NCBI GenBank assembly: GCA_021793595.1
Contig: JAJYSL010000177.1
Coordinates: forward strand, 1 to 9,054
Source of the DNA: Acidobacteriota bacterium
GTDB taxonomy: Bacteria > Acidobacteriota > Terriglobia > Terriglobales > Acidobacteriaceae
Length of the DNA: 9,054 nt
Direction of reading: 5' to 3'
In this document: piece by piece, positions 1 through 8,262 of the stretch
How the letters are laid out: every line of letters begins with the position of its first letter
Position numbering within the stretch: position 1 is the first letter of the stretch
Notes under the pieces: generated by a model
Told to the model about the DNA's origin: nothing
What the model saw: only the letters and a program-made list of their open reading frames with translations
The model's database searches: none
Position numbers and translations under genes: made by a program

Positions 1-144
1 CGATTATGTCCAATGTGACGCTTTTACCTTCTGACGCGTAGGAAGGTGCGCGTTCCCGCGGGTCGCGATGGATGGACGGTTGGCGCCCTGAGGCCTTTTT
101 CGGCGACGTTTCCGATGCAGCCATGCTGCGGGACAGGCTACCCG
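1..144. other. Non-coding left edge, no supported gene
   Basis: No reading frame here resembles a protein on either strand. The plus-strand frame that begins at 46 runs antisense through the membrane-protein gene and has no recognisable composition or motif. An 8-bp palindrome (CCCGCGGG, 55-62) and a short T-run (106-110) are visible. They do not combine into a convincing hairpin plus T-tract on either strand, so I do not call a terminator for the operon ending at 145. Confidence 0.5.
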
Positions 145-477
145 TCAATAGTGGATGGTCCGGTAGAAGACGCAGTGACTCTCCAGATACCAGGAGATGA
201 GAAACAGAAGAACCATGATGCCGGAAGCCCAGCAGAAGACTTGAACAGGAAGTGTGTGCGAGAGCCGTGCATGTTCGACGGATCTGGCCCACGCCGGTTC
301 CCGAAAGATCAATCCGCTGATGAGAGAGATTCCACCGGCGAGGGACAGAAGTTGAAGGCTGTTCCACATCCTTTGCTGCAAGTCGCCGGACAGTGCTAAA
401 AAAGCCGCAAAGAAAACCCCATACAATGCCAGGATACAAAGGATCAAGGCAATCGGCTTGGCCAGCTCAGCTAACAT
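145..477 (-). CDS. Small three-helix membrane protein, unknown function
   Basis: Predicted 110-residue integral inner-membrane protein that I do not recognise. Three hydrophobic stretches are visible at about residues 7-30, 40-58 and 78-98. They are joined by a polar loop (GDLQQRMWNS) and a basic, histidine-containing loop (about 59-77), and the tail is short and polar. I prefer the start at 477 because GAGGT sits 6 bases upstream of it. The longer frame from 522 (125 residues) begins 6 bases after the gltD stop but has no clear Shine-Dalgarno sequence. The gene lies 51 bases after gltD on the same strand, so it is probably co-transcribed with gltBD. No catalytic motif is visible, and the link to glutamate metabolism is positional only. 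It could be a small transporter accessory or simply a read-through neighbour. Confidence 0.7.
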   Translation of the reverse strand: MLAELAKPIALILCILALYGVFFAAFLALSGDLQQRMWNSLQLLSLAGGISLISGLIFREPAWARSVEHARLSHTLPVQVFCWASGIMVLLFLISWYLESHCVFYRTIHY

Positions 478-483
478 GTACGC

Positions 484-488
484 ACCTC
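484..488 (-). promoter_or_regulatory. Ribosome binding site deciding the membrane-protein start
   Basis: On the minus strand GAGGT stands 6 bases before the ATG at 477. The alternative upstream ATG at 522 has only a GACGGCC context, so this site favours the 110-residue product over the 125-residue one. Confidence 0.55.
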
Positions 489-528
489 GCACGACAGTTA
501 GTTGATCCTCAAGGATTCCCATGGCCGT

Positions 529-1986
529 CTACTTTATGGTCGTCAACTGTCGGGATGCATGGGTGTCGCGGCCGCTGGAAAGGTCCCGCAAATATTGATC
601 GACCGCCGCAGCCGCCTTCCGTCCCTCGGAGATGGCCCATACCACTAGAGATTGTCCACGCCGCATGTCACCGGCAGCGAATACACCCTCAATCGATGTC
701 ATATAGCTATTGTTCGTTGCCACGTTTCCTCTGCCATCCAGCGCGACGCCAAGCTTGTCTAGCATGCCGTTGCGAACCGGACCCAGAAAACCCATGGCGA
801 GCAATACCAGATCCGCTTCCATAACAAATTCACTGCCCGGCTGAGGTTCAAATTTGGGAGGCGGCCCAACCTGAACTCCGAAGAGCTGTTTCACATTTCC
901 ATGTTCATCTCCGACAAACTTGGTGGTGGCCAGACTCCAACTCCTCTTTCCACCCTCCTCATGTGCTCCCTCGACGCGAAGTTGCATCGGCCACAAGGGC
1001 CATGGCGTGAGCGGCGAGCGTGTGGGAGGAGGTATAGGCATAATCTCAAATTGCTCGACCGACAACGCTTTTTGCCGGTGCGCTGTTCCCAGGCAGTCGG
1101 CGCCGGTATCGCCTCCTCCAATAATTACAACCCGTTTTCCAGTTGCCAGGATCGCGTGGCTTTCAGGAACGGTATCGCCTTCACAGCGTCGATTCTGTTG
1201 CGGCAAAAACTCCATCGCAAAATGGATGCCCTTCAACTCCCGGCCGGGTACCGATAAATCTCGAGGCTGTTCTGCGCCGCCGGCCAGCAGAATGGCGTCG
1301 TAGTCGCGCTGAAGATCTTCGATGGGCACATTGTGGCCGACATGCGCGCCGGTTACAAATTCCACCCCTTCCGCCTGCATTTGTTCCAAGCGGCGATCAA
1401 GGATGGTTTTCTCCAGCTTGAAATTTGGAATTCCATACCGCATCAGGCCGCCGATGCGATCGGCTTTCTCAAATACTGTGACTGCGTGGCCGGCACGGCG
1501 CAGTTGCTGCGCGGCCGCCAAGCCCGCAGGGCCGGAGCCAACAATGGCGACCCGCTTTCCAGTGGAGAACGCAGGCGGTTCCGGCTGCACCCAACCCTCT
1601 TCATAAGCATGATCGATGATGTTTTTTTCAATCTGCTTGATCGTTACCGGAGGAGCATTGATGCCCAAAACGCACGCCGCTTCGCAAGGAGCTGGGCAAA
1701 TTCTGCCGGTAAACTCCGGGAAATTATTGGTGGCGTGCAAACGGCGCACCGCTTCTCTCCAGCGTCCACGGTATACCAGGTCATTCCAATCTGGAATGAT
1801 GTTGTTCACCGGGCAGCCGGTATGGCAGAAGGGAACTCCGCAGTCCATGCACCGCGCCGCCTGCTCCTGCTGCTTTTCTTCAGGAAACGATCGGTAAATC
1901 TCAACCCAATCGTTGATCCGCTCCGCAACCGGACGCCGTTCGGGAAGTTCGCGCGAATACTCCATAAATCCAGTCGTTTTACCCAT
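529..1986 (-). CDS. gltD: Glutamate synthase [NADPH] small subunit
   Basis: Beta subunit of cytosolic NADPH-GOGAT. It oxidises NADPH on FAD and passes electrons through Fe-S clusters to the FMN and 3Fe-4S centre of GltB. The 485-residue length is typical of the family. An N-terminal cysteine-rich segment has C46-x2-C49-x4-C54-x3-C58, followed by C97, C101 and C105, as expected for the 4Fe-4S clusters. An FAD-binding Rossmann motif GSGPAG lies at 150-155 with the downstream acidic E173. The NADPH-binding motif GGGDTG is at 290-295. The family's closing FAD motif ([11 protein letters not shown]) is at 434-444. I chose the ATG at 1986 because it overlaps the gltB stop by 8 bases (ATGGGTAA), AGGTG lies 6 bases upstream, and the preceding in-frame extension to 2139 only reads through gltB in another frame. 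The overlap suggests translational coupling, giving balanced subunit amounts. Confidence 0.97.
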   Translation of the reverse strand: MGKTTGFMEYSRELPERRPVAERINDWVEIYRSFPEEKQQEQAARCMDCGVPFCHTGCPVNNIIPDWNDLVYRGRWREAVRRLHATNNFPEFTGRICPAPCEAACVLGINAPPVTIKQIEKNIIDHAYEEGWVQPEPPAFSTGKRVAIVGSGPAGLAAAQQLRRAGHAVTVFEKADRIGGLMRYGIPNFKLEKTILDRRLEQMQAEGVEFVTGAHVGHNVPIEDLQRDYDAILLAGGAEQPRDLSVPGRELKGIHFAMEFLPQQNRRCEGDTVPESHAILATGKRVVIIGGGDTGADCLGTAHRQKALSVEQFEIMPIPPPTRSPLTPWPLWPMQLRVEGAHEEGGKRSWSLATTKFVGDEHGNVKQLFGVQVGPPPKFEPQPGSEFVMEADLVLLAMGFLGPVRNGMLDKLGVALDGRGNVATNNSYMTSIEGVFAAGDMRRGQSLVVWAISEGRKAAAAVDQYLRDLSSGRDTHASRQLTTIK

Positions 1987-4900
1987 GCTGCACCTGCTCG
2001 ACTGTTGCCAATGTTGGAATCTCTCCTGGTAGTACGTGTAGTTCTCCGCGGCTACGAAGCACGCGCTTAAATTCCTTCGGAAATACCTTAATAAATTTAG
2101 GCAGGCTCTCGGTCCAGTTGTCGAGAATCCAACCGGCACGCGGACTGCCCGTCAAATCACGATGCCGAGTAATGAGTAGCAGCAAGTCTTCGATATCCTG
2201 CACATCGTTCACAGGCTCCAAATCCACCGAAGCCGGGTTGCAGCGTTTCTCTGTGAAATCGCCGCGTTCATCGAACACGTAGGCGATACCGCCGTTCATA
2301 CCGGCCGCGAAGTTGCGACCGCAAGCACCGAGCACGACTACCAGTCCGTTGGTCATATATTCACAGCCGTGATCTCCCACGCCTTCCACAACCGCTGTAG
2401 CTCCGGAATTACGCACGGCAAAACGCTCACCGGCGATTCCATTCAAGAAGACCTCGCCGCTGGTCGCTCCGTAGAGAATCACGTTGCCGGCAAGGATACT
2501 CTCTTCCGGCTGGAAGCTGGAGTTGCGCGGCGGAAAGACGATAATTCTACCGCCGGAAAGCCCTTTCCCCACGTAGTCGTTGGCTTCGCCTTCCAGCGTC
2601 AAAGTAATTCCATTGGGCAGAAATGCTCCAAAACTTTGGCCCGCAGATCCTTGGAATCGGAAGCGGATCGTTTCATCCGGAAGTCCCTGCGCTCCGTAGC
2701 GTCGCACTACTTCGCCGCCCAGCATGGCACCCACGGTGCGATGGATGTTGCGGATCAGAAGCGAGACTTCCACCGGCTGCCGATCAGCCAGAGCGGGCTG
2801 CGCTAGCTCGATCAAACGATGATCGAGAGCCTGTTCCAGTCCGTGGTCCTGCTTCTGAACACAGTGCCGCGCAACACGGGCCGGCAAAGGCGGGTGATAC
2901 AGGATCGATGTCAGGTCGATCCCTTTCGCCTTCCAGTGTTCGGCTGCCAGATGCGTTTCCAGCATGTCGACACGACCTACCATTTCATTGACCGTGCGGA
3001 AGCCCAGCTTTGCCATGTACTCGCGAACCTGCTCCGCCAGGAAGAAAAAGAAATTGATGACGTGTTCCGGCTGCCCCTGGAAACGCTTACGAAGTTCAGG
3101 ATCCTGCGTGGCAATGCCGACTGGACACGTGTTCAGATGGCATTTGCGGATCATGATGCAACCCATGGTGATCAGCGGAGCAGTGGCGAAGCCGAATTCT
3201 TCCGCGCCGAGCAATGCTGCGATCACGACATCCCGCCCGGTCTGCAGTTTGCCATCGGTCTGCACGCGAATGCGGCTGCGCAGGTCGTTCAGCAACAGAA
3301 CCTGCTGCGTTTCTGCCAGACCAAGCTCCCAGGGGATTCCAGCATGTTTGATGGAACTGAGCGGCGCAGCACCTGTTCCTCCGCTATCTCCGCTGATGAG
3401 CACAACATCGGCGTGAGCCTTGGAAACGCCGGCTGCCACGGTGCCGACACCGACCTCCGAAACCAATTTCACAGCAATGCGTGCCCTTGGATTCACGTTC
3501 TTCAGGTCGTAAATCAACTGCGCCAGATCTTCAATGGAATAGATGTCGTGGTGCGGAGGCGGAGAAATTAGCCCCACTCCCGGAACGGAGTGACGGAGCC
3601 GGGCGATGATCTCATCCACTTTGTGGCCGGGCAGCTGGCCGCCTTCGCCAGGTTTCGCGCCCTGCGCCATTTTGATCTGAATCTCATCTGCGTTAATCAA
3701 ATAATTCGTTGTGACTCCGAATCGCCCGGATGCGATTTGCTTCACCGCGCTGCGGCGCAAATCTCCGTTGGCGTCGGGAGTGAAACGCCGATCGTCTTCT
3801 CCGCCTTCGCCGGTATTGGACATGCCACCGATCCGGTTCATCGCGATGGCGAGCGTTTCATGCGCTTCCTTGCTGATGGAGCCGAACGACATCGCTCCGG
3901 TGGTAAACCGCTTGACGATTTCCTTGGCAGGCTCGACCTCTTCGATCGGTACCGGCGTCTTCGATTCCTTAATACGCATCAGGCTGCGAAGCGTACACAT
4001 GTTGCGGCTTTGCTGATCGATCAGGTCGGTATATTCCTGAAAGGTTTTCGGATTTCCCTGTTGCACCGCATGCTGCAGCTTGCTGATGGTCTCGGGATTG
4101 ATGAGATGATACTCACCGCCGACTCGATAGTGGTACGCACCTCCTACAGCCAGATCCGTTTGCGAATCATTGAGCGGTGCAAAGGCATACTGGTGCTTCA
4201 TCTGCGCTTCCCGCGCCAGTACATCCATCCCGACACCTTCAATGCGAGAGGCGGTTCCCTGGAAATAGGTCTCGACCAGATCGCGATTCAAGCCGATGGC
4301 TTCAAATACCTGGGCTCCGCGATAGCTTTGCAGGGTGGAAATGCCCATTTTCGAAAATGTCTTCAACAATCCTTTATTGACCGCCTTGATAAAGTTCTTT
4401 ACCGCAGTATCGGGTGTAATGCCAGTGGCCAGATAGCCGCGGTGTGCTAGATCTCGAATCGAATCGAATGCCAGGTACGGATTGATTGCGCTGGCGCCAA
4501 ACCCGATAAGCAGTGCAAAATGCATGACTTCGCGCGGTTCTCCCGACTCCAGAATGAGAGCCACCTGGGTACGGGTTTCTTCGCGGACCAGCAAATAATG
4601 AACCGCGGCCAGCGCAAGCAGGCTGGGGATCGGCGCATACTGCGCATCCGCGCCCCGGTCGGAAAGAATGAATAGCGTGTACCCGGAGCGAACCGCGAGC
4701 GATGCCCGCTGGCAGAGTTCGTCGAGCGCGCGCAGCAATCCAGCTTCGCCGTCTTCAGCGCGAAACAGCGTCGACAGAGTCGTAGCCAGCAAATCCCCGG
4801 TGGATACGCGACGCAACTTTTCCAGTTCGCGATTGCTCAGGATAGCGTGCGGCAGCTTGAGCGTATGACAGTTCTTGGGCGTTTCCGCCAGAATATTTCT

Positions 4901-6562
4901 CTCGCTGCCGATAAAACTGATCAGCGACATCACCATCTCTTCCCGGATTGGATCGATGGGAGGATTGGTGACCTGAGCGAAGAGCTGCTTGAAATAACTG
5001 AACAGCATCTGCGGCCGGTCCGATAGGCAAGCCAGCGGAGTATCCGTTCCCATGGAGCCAACAGGTTCCTCTCCCTTGCTCGCCATCGGCTCCAGAATCA
5101 TCTTCAAGTCTTCTTCCGTGTAGCCAAACACCCGTTGACGCCGCAAAAGCGTGTCAGGATTGGCCGCATAAACACGAGAAGGCTCGGGCAACTGGTCCAA
5201 TGTGACTTGGTTCTGCTCTAACCATTCGCCATAAGGCTGGCGCGAAGCCAACTGCTGCTTGATTTCCTTGTCGGAAATGATGCGCTGCTGCACCGTATCC
5301 ACCAGGAACATCTTCCCGGGCTGCAAGCGTCCTTTTTTCTTGACGTTTGTGGCCGGAACATCGAGGACTCCAGCTTCCGATGCCAAAACGACGATATCGT
5401 CCTTGGTGACGACATAGCGGCCCGGACGCAGTCCGTTGCGATCTAGCGTTGCGCCAATTACTCTGCCATCGGTAAATGCGATTGCGGCGGGCCCGTCCCA
5501 TGGCTCCATGAGGGACGCGTGATATTCATAGAACGCCCGCTTCTCCGGTTTCATATGCGGATTTCCCGCCCAGGACTCGGGAATCAGCATAGCCATGACG
5601 TGCGGCATGGATCGTCCGGACTGGTAGAGCAGTTCGACAGCATTGTCGAAGGCCGAGGAATCGCTGCTGCCTTCTTCAATGATAGGAAACACCTTTTGCA
5701 TGTCGTCGCCATACGCTGGAGAAGACAGAATCGATTGGCGCGCCTGCATCCAGTTCACATTGCCGCGCAAGGTGTTGATTTCCCCGTTGTGGGCGACATA
5801 ACGGAACGGGTGCGCCAGGCGCCAACTGGGAAATGTGTTGGTCGAAAATCGCTGATGAACCAGGCAAAGCGCGCTGGTGACTTCCGGGTCGGACAATTCC
5901 CCATAGAAGCTTGCGATTTGCGGTGCCAGCAGCAAACCTTTGTAAATGATGGTGCGAGCCGAAAGGGAAGGAATATAAAAAAACTCTTTGTCCTCTATTC
6001 CGGAGGCGGCAATTGCCTGTTCGGTGCGCTTACGAACCACGTAGAGCTTGCGTTCGAAGGCATCTTCATCCATGCCGTCAGGTTTGCCAACGAAGATCTG
6101 TTGAATATAGGGTTGGCTGGCACGGGCCACGCGGCCAATTGCGTTGCCATCAACAGGGGTATCCCGCCAACCCAACACGGATAGCCCCTCCTCGCGCACG
6201 ATTTCTTCAAAAATTCCCTCACATTGCAGCCGATTGAGCTTTTCCACCGGCAGAAACACCATGCCAGCGGCATAGGAGCCAGGCTCGGGCAGCGAGAAGC
6301 CCAGTTGCGCACACTCGCGGGCGAAGAAACGGTGGGGAATCTGGATCAGAATGCCAGCGCCGTCGCCGGTCTCCGGATCGCACCCGCATGCGCCACGATG
6401 CGTCAGATTGATAAGAACCTGTATCCCTTTCAGGATGATTTCGTGGCTCTTCTCTCCGCGAATACTGGCGACAAATCCAATTCCGCACGCATCATGTTCA
6501 TGGTCTGGATGGTAGAGACCTTGTGCGGACGGTAAGCCGGAAACTGCTTGGAAATTCGTCAT
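1979..6562 (-). CDS. gltB: Glutamate synthase [NADPH] large subunit
   Basis: Alpha subunit of GOGAT. It hydrolyses glutamine, channels the ammonia internally and reductively aminates 2-oxoglutarate to glutamate. From the start at 6562 it is 1527 residues, normal for the family. Cys26 (in HDACGIGF) is the expected catalytic N-terminal nucleophile after removal of a 25-residue propeptide. The glutaminase type II domain runs to about 420 and includes the HQRFSTNT and AHNGEINT motifs. The central domain spans about 460-760 and the FMN-binding synthase domain about 830-1190. The 3Fe-4S cysteines are C1135-x5-C1141-x4-C1146. The C-terminal GXGXG beta-helix is at about 1270-1460. The frame extends to a TTG at 6658, but the ATG at 6562 has a strong GAGG 5 bases upstream and gives the usual short propeptide. 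The adjacent gltD points to the NADPH-dependent rather than the ferredoxin-dependent form. Confidence 0.98.
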   Translation of the reverse strand: MTNFQAVSGLPSAQGLYHPDHEHDACGIGFVASIRGEKSHEIILKGIQVLINLTHRGACGCDPETGDGAGILIQIPHRFFARECAQLGFSLPEPGSYAAGMVFLPVEKLNRLQCEGIFEEIVREEGLSVLGWRDTPVDGNAIGRVARASQPYIQQIFVGKPDGMDEDAFERKLYVVRKRTEQAIAASGIEDKEFFYIPSLSARTIIYKGLLLAPQIASFYGELSDPEVTSALCLVHQRFSTNTFPSWRLAHPFRYVAHNGEINTLRGNVNWMQARQSILSSPAYGDDMQKVFPIIEEGSSDSSAFDNAVELLYQSGRSMPHVMAMLIPESWAGNPHMKPEKRAFYEYHASLMEPWDGPAAIAFTDGRVIGATLDRNGLRPGRYVVTKDDIVVLASEAGVLDVPATNVKKKGRLQPGKMFLVDTVQQRIISDKEIKQQLASRQPYGEWLEQNQVTLDQLPEPSRVYAANPDTLLRRQRVFGYTEEDLKMILEPMASKGEEPVGSMGTDTPLACLSDRPQMLFSYFKQLFAQVTNPPIDPIREEMVMSLISFIGSERNILAETPKNCHTLKLPHAILSNRELEKLRRVSTGDLLATTLSTLFRAEDGEAGLLRALDELCQRASLAVRSGYTLFILSDRGADAQYAPIPSLLALAAVHYLLVREETRTQVALILESGEPREVMHFALLIGFGASAINPYLAFDSIRDLAHRGYLATGITPDTAVKNFIKAVNKGLLKTFSKMGISTLQSYRGAQVFEAIGLNRDLVETYFQGTASRIEGVGMDVLAREAQMKHQYAFAPLNDSQTDLAVGGAYHYRVGGEYHLINPETISKLQHAVQQGNPKTFQEYTDLIDQQSRNMCTLRSLMRIKESKTPVPIEEVEPAKEIVKRFTTGAMSFGSISKEAHETLAIAMNRIGGMSNTGEGGEDDRRFTPDANGDLRRSAVKQIASGRFGVTTNYLINADEIQIKMAQGAKPGEGGQLPGHKVDEIIARLRHSVPGVGLISPPPHHDIYSIEDLAQLIYDLKNVNPRARIAVKLVSEVGVGTVAAGVSKAHADVVLISGDSGGTGAAPLSSIKHAGIPWELGLAETQQVLLLNDLRSRIRVQTDGKLQTGRDVVIAALLGAEEFGFATAPLITMGCIMIRKCHLNTCPVGIATQDPELRKRFQGQPEHVINFFFFLAEQVREYMAKLGFRTVNEMVGRVDMLETHLAAEHWKAKGIDLTSILYHPPLPARVARHCVQKQDHGLEQALDHRLIELAQPALADRQPVEVSLLIRNIHRTVGAMLGGEVVRRYGAQGLPDETIRFRFQGSAGQSFGAFLPNGITLTLEGEANDYVGKGLSGGRIIVFPPRNSSFQPEESILAGNVILYGATSGEVFLNGIAGERFAVRNSGATAVVEGVGDHGCEYMTNGLVVVLGACGRNFAAGMNGGIAYVFDERGDFTEKRCNPASVDLEPVNDVQDIEDLLLLITRHRDLTGSPRAGWILDNWTESLPKFIKVFPKEFKRVLRSRGELHVLPGEIPTLATVEQVQHG

Positions 6563-6566
6563 TAAT

Positions 6567-6572
6567 TCCTCT
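6567..6572 (-). promoter_or_regulatory. Ribosome binding site deciding the gltB start
   Basis: AGAGGA on the minus strand lies just ahead of the ATG at 6562, with GAGG 5 bases from the start codon. It supports this start over the TTG at 6658, which would add 32 residues unlike the family propeptide. Confidence 0.7.
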
Positions 6573-6608
6573 GCGTAGCTTCCACGATCTGGAAACCTGA
6601 ATATGGTA

Positions 6609-6650
6609 CGGATCGCCGGGGGCGTCTCGCGAGCGAGACACACTGATCCG
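6609..6650 (-). promoter_or_regulatory. Nested inverted repeat in the gltB leader
   Basis: Outer arms CGGATC (6609-6614) and GATCCG (6645-6650) are perfect complements. Inside them, GTCTCGC (6624-6630) and GCGAGAC (6633-6639) form a second perfect 7-bp arm pair around a 2-base centre. As RNA this would give a two-tier stem with an asymmetric internal loop (5 and 9 bases) about 50-90 bases ahead of the gltB start. No U-tract follows it in the direction of gltB, so it is not a standard terminator. It could be a leader control element, an operator, or an mRNA-stabilising stem. The role is inference. Confidence 0.45.
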
Positions 6651-6676
6651 CTCTGCAACTGTTGCTGAAGAGTTTT

Positions 6677-6687
6677 ATTTTATACCA
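6677..6687 (-). promoter_or_regulatory. Possible -10 element of the gltBD promoter
   Basis: On the minus strand TGGTATAAAAT resembles a -10 box (TATAAA/TATAAT). The spaced -35 position (around CGGAAG/TCGGAA) is poor, so it would be a weak or activator-dependent promoter. If it is used, the leader would be roughly 110 bases long and would include the nested inverted repeat. It is the most AT-rich spot between gltB and the decayed gene upstream. Confidence 0.35.
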
Positions 6688-6732
6688 GGATTTGCGATCA
6701 TCTTCCGATTTCGCTTTTATCGCTTCATAAAA

Positions 6733-6765
6733 CCCGCAAGAGCCTCAATTGGCGCGTCCTTCGGG
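6733..6765 (-). terminator. Weak candidate terminator upstream of gltB
   Basis: On the minus strand CCCGAAG (6765-6759) can pair with CTTGCGGG (6740-6733), leaving one bulged G, and TTTTAT follows immediately. The loop is long (about 18 bases), so the stem is marginal. If real, it would stop transcripts from the decayed PadR/permease locus before gltB. Confidence 0.22.
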
Positions 6766-6876
6766 GGATGCAGAATCGAGGAGCGGCGACGCTTCCCCCC
6801 CGGGGCCAACGCGCCCGCTAGCCATGCTCAAGTCTGCTTTTGACGCGGCCAGGGCACGGTTCGCAGCGCGTTTCGC

Positions 6877-7236
6877 TCAGTTGTTACGGAGCGCAATCAT
6901 GGGGTCAATCTTGGACGCGCGCCGTGCCGGCAGATAGCCCGCCACAAGTGTCACAATGCTGAGAATCAGAATAGTCCCGGCAAATGGGATGGGGTCGGTA
7001 GGAGCGGTTCCAAACAGCAGAGTCGCAATCACCTGTGCCATGAAGAAAGATGCCGCCATGGCCAGTACTCGACCCATGACCCCGGACAATCGATGCCAGT
7101 ACGCCGCGTCTTTGGCCAGTTGGTTGCGGCCGCTGCGGGCGATGCCATAGCCGTGCAGGGAATCCATGCACGCCAGCGTTTGCAGCACCATCAAATCCAA
7201 AGTGCTTTGCAACAGATCGAGCTTCACATCGGCCAT
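6877..7236 (-). pseudogene. PadR repressor N-terminus fused to permease C-terminus (deletion remnant)
   Basis: Two unrelated families share one 119-residue frame. Residues about 1-34 (MADVKLDLLQSTLDLMVL onward, through LHGYGIAR) match the first part of a PadR-family winged-helix regulator. Residues about 55-119 match the end of a MacB/FtsX-type permease: two hydrophobic segments (about 56-76 and 84-102), an FGTAPTDP-like motif, and the closing LPARRASKIDPMIALR signature. The rest of the PadR protein and hundreds of permease residues are missing. In Acidobacteriota, PadR genes commonly sit directly before such duplicated orphan permeases, so a deletion between neighbours explains the fusion. 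The start at 7236 has AGGAG 6 bases upstream; the ATG at 7242 abuts that site with no spacer. The frame is open, so a small membrane product could still be made, but I judge it a fossil. Confidence 0.75.
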
Positions 7237-7243
7237 CGTCATC

Positions 7244-7298
7244 TCCTGTGTTCAAGCCACATGAGTACGACACAGAGTTATGTGGCTTGACCACAGGA
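7244..7298. repeat. 19-bp-arm imperfect palindrome over the PadR-remnant leader
   Basis: Arms at 7244-7262 (TCCTGTGTTCAAGCCACAT) and 7280-7298 (ATGTGGCTTGACCACAGGA) are complementary at 18 of 19 positions. The single mismatch is 7251/7291, and the arms are separated by 17 bases. On the minus-strand transcript the second arm includes AGGA of the AGGAG ribosome binding site of the PadR-type start at 7236, so the folded RNA would hide it. As DNA it could be a dimeric-repressor operator, and PadR proteins often regulate their own promoters. No T-tract follows either side, which argues against an intrinsic terminator, although it lies about 70 bases after the hugZ-like stop. Confidence 0.7.
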
Positions 7299-7368
7299 AA
7301 AGCTAATCACTGCGGTCGACGTTAGGAAAGGTTCGGTTGGTGATTTCGCGAGGTTGTCGCGCCTTATG

Positions 7369-8169
7369 TCAGAAGGTCTTCTCCGCCTGCAGCACCATCT
7401 CCACCAGCACTTTTCTGGTTTCCTGCGGCGTCGCAACCTCGCGAAGAAAATTGATGCGCGCGCCCTTCATTCCCTCATTTGTTTTCAGTCGTAGAGAAAA
7501 TCCAAGGCGGTCGACGGAGGTCATCGTCGCCTCGGTCGCTTCCAACTTCGCGTGCGCTCGCGCCAGCAGGATCATGGAATCCACGTGGTCCGCATTCATG
7601 TGGGCGAGAATATCGGCGGAAGATTCTACCAGTGGATCGGGCGATGCATGCTGATATTCGCCGGCATCTACCCACCCCATTACGCCGAATCCACCTACAT
7701 AATAGAAATCCACGGGCTGGAGCCGGAAGAAGCCGAAATCGGCAAAATCTACCCAGTAACGACTGTTTTCGTGACGTGCCAGGTAGATTTCCCTCGCCGA
7801 AGCGAGGTCCTTTTCTGGCACCGGCATAGCATTCCCAACCAGCGTCGCCCGAGCTGCCCCAAGGCGATCCCCATTGGCCGCAGCCTGAGTGACGAAGAGG
7901 CTGGCGCGGGAATCTGCCTTTAGATTCTGCGTATGCATTGCCATAGTACTGATCAGAAAAATGGGACATCCAGCGGAATCGAGGGCATACGGCATCAGCG
8001 ATCCAAAGGGAAAACCGGGATGCTTGCGCGACAGGGTCGATAGAGTTGCGATCGACGTGAGTGACAGGAGGGTGCGAACCCGCTCGGCGTAGGTTGGCTC
8101 CGGCAATTGCGGAACAGAGGGCCCGGTGGAAGCGTGCTGGCGCGACACGGCTGCCTGGTTCGACGACAT
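7369..8169 (-). CDS. HugZ/PNPOx-like FMN-binding split-barrel protein with DUF2470 domain
   Basis: Predicted soluble 266-residue protein of the HugZ / pyridoxamine-phosphate-oxidase-like superfamily. After a polar, disordered-looking N-terminus (about 1-26), residues 27-165 form the split-barrel domain. This includes TIATLSTLS-type and FPFGSLMPY stretches and the YYVGGFGVMGWV segment typical of this group. Residues about 183-262 form a DUF2470-type C-terminal domain (ADILAHMNADHVDSM, then DRLGFSLRL and a REV...R..LVEM ending). Relatives include bacterial haem-degrading HugZ and the plant glutamyl-tRNA-reductase-binding protein. Which role applies here cannot be told: members bind FMN, haem or neither. 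The start at 8169 has GGAGG 4 bases upstream. It is divergent from the LarA-like gene, with 93 bp between starts. It should not be read as a pyridoxamine oxidase without assay. Confidence 0.85.
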   Translation of the reverse strand: MSSNQAAVSRQHASTGPSVPQLPEPTYAERVRTLLSLTSIATLSTLSRKHPGFPFGSLMPYALDSAGCPIFLISTMAMHTQNLKADSRASLFVTQAAANGDRLGAARATLVGNAMPVPEKDLASAREIYLARHENSRYWVDFADFGFFRLQPVDFYYVGGFGVMGWVDAGEYQHASPDPLVESSADILAHMNADHVDSMILLARAHAKLEATEATMTSVDRLGFSLRLKTNEGMKGARINFLREVATPQETRKVLVEMVLQAEKTF

Positions 8170-8189
8170 AATCCCTCCACTTCCAGCCT

Positions 8190-8253
8190 ATGGTATCCGC
8201 GACACATCGGGAAGGCGCATGCGCTTTTCCTGTTGGCGGAATGGGAATACCAT
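8190..8253. promoter_or_regulatory. Concentric inverted repeats in the divergent promoter region
   Basis: Outer arms ATGGTAT (8190-8196) and ATACCAT (8247-8253) are perfect complements. Almost at their centre lies the perfect palindrome GCGCATGCGC (8215-8224), itself flanked by GGAA (8210-8213) and TTCC (8227-8230). The symmetry centres differ by only 2 bases. The position between two divergent starts fits a shared operator for the HugZ-like and LarA-like genes. I cannot see clear -35/-10 pairs for either side, so the exact promoters remain unassigned. Confidence 0.4.
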
Positions 8254-8262
8254 GGGGAGCTG

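Noticed and set aside
84..112. GC-rich stretch with TTTTT as a plus-strand terminator
   Set aside because: Only a 3-bp stem (GCC/GGC) can form before the T-run, and no plus-strand gene is seen upstream.
1987..2139. N-terminal extension of gltD to 2139
   Set aside because: It lies wholly inside gltB in another frame, does not resemble GltD, and the ATG at 1986 has a ribosome binding site and the expected N-terminus.
2819..4450. Long plus-strand frames (for example 2819-3571 and 3590-4450) opposite gltB
   Set aside because: They are antisense to a perfectly conserved glutamate synthase gene, show no family motif, and follow from its codon bias.
6563..6658. N-terminal extension of gltB to a TTG at 6658
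   Set aside because: It would overlap the nested leader repeat and give an abnormal 57-residue propeptide. The ATG at 6562 has a strong ribosome binding site.
7347..7361. CGCGA/TCGCG hairpin just after the HugZ-like stop
   Set aside because: The stem is only 5 bp and is followed by AAATCACC on the transcribed strand, not a T-tract, so it is not a supportable terminator.
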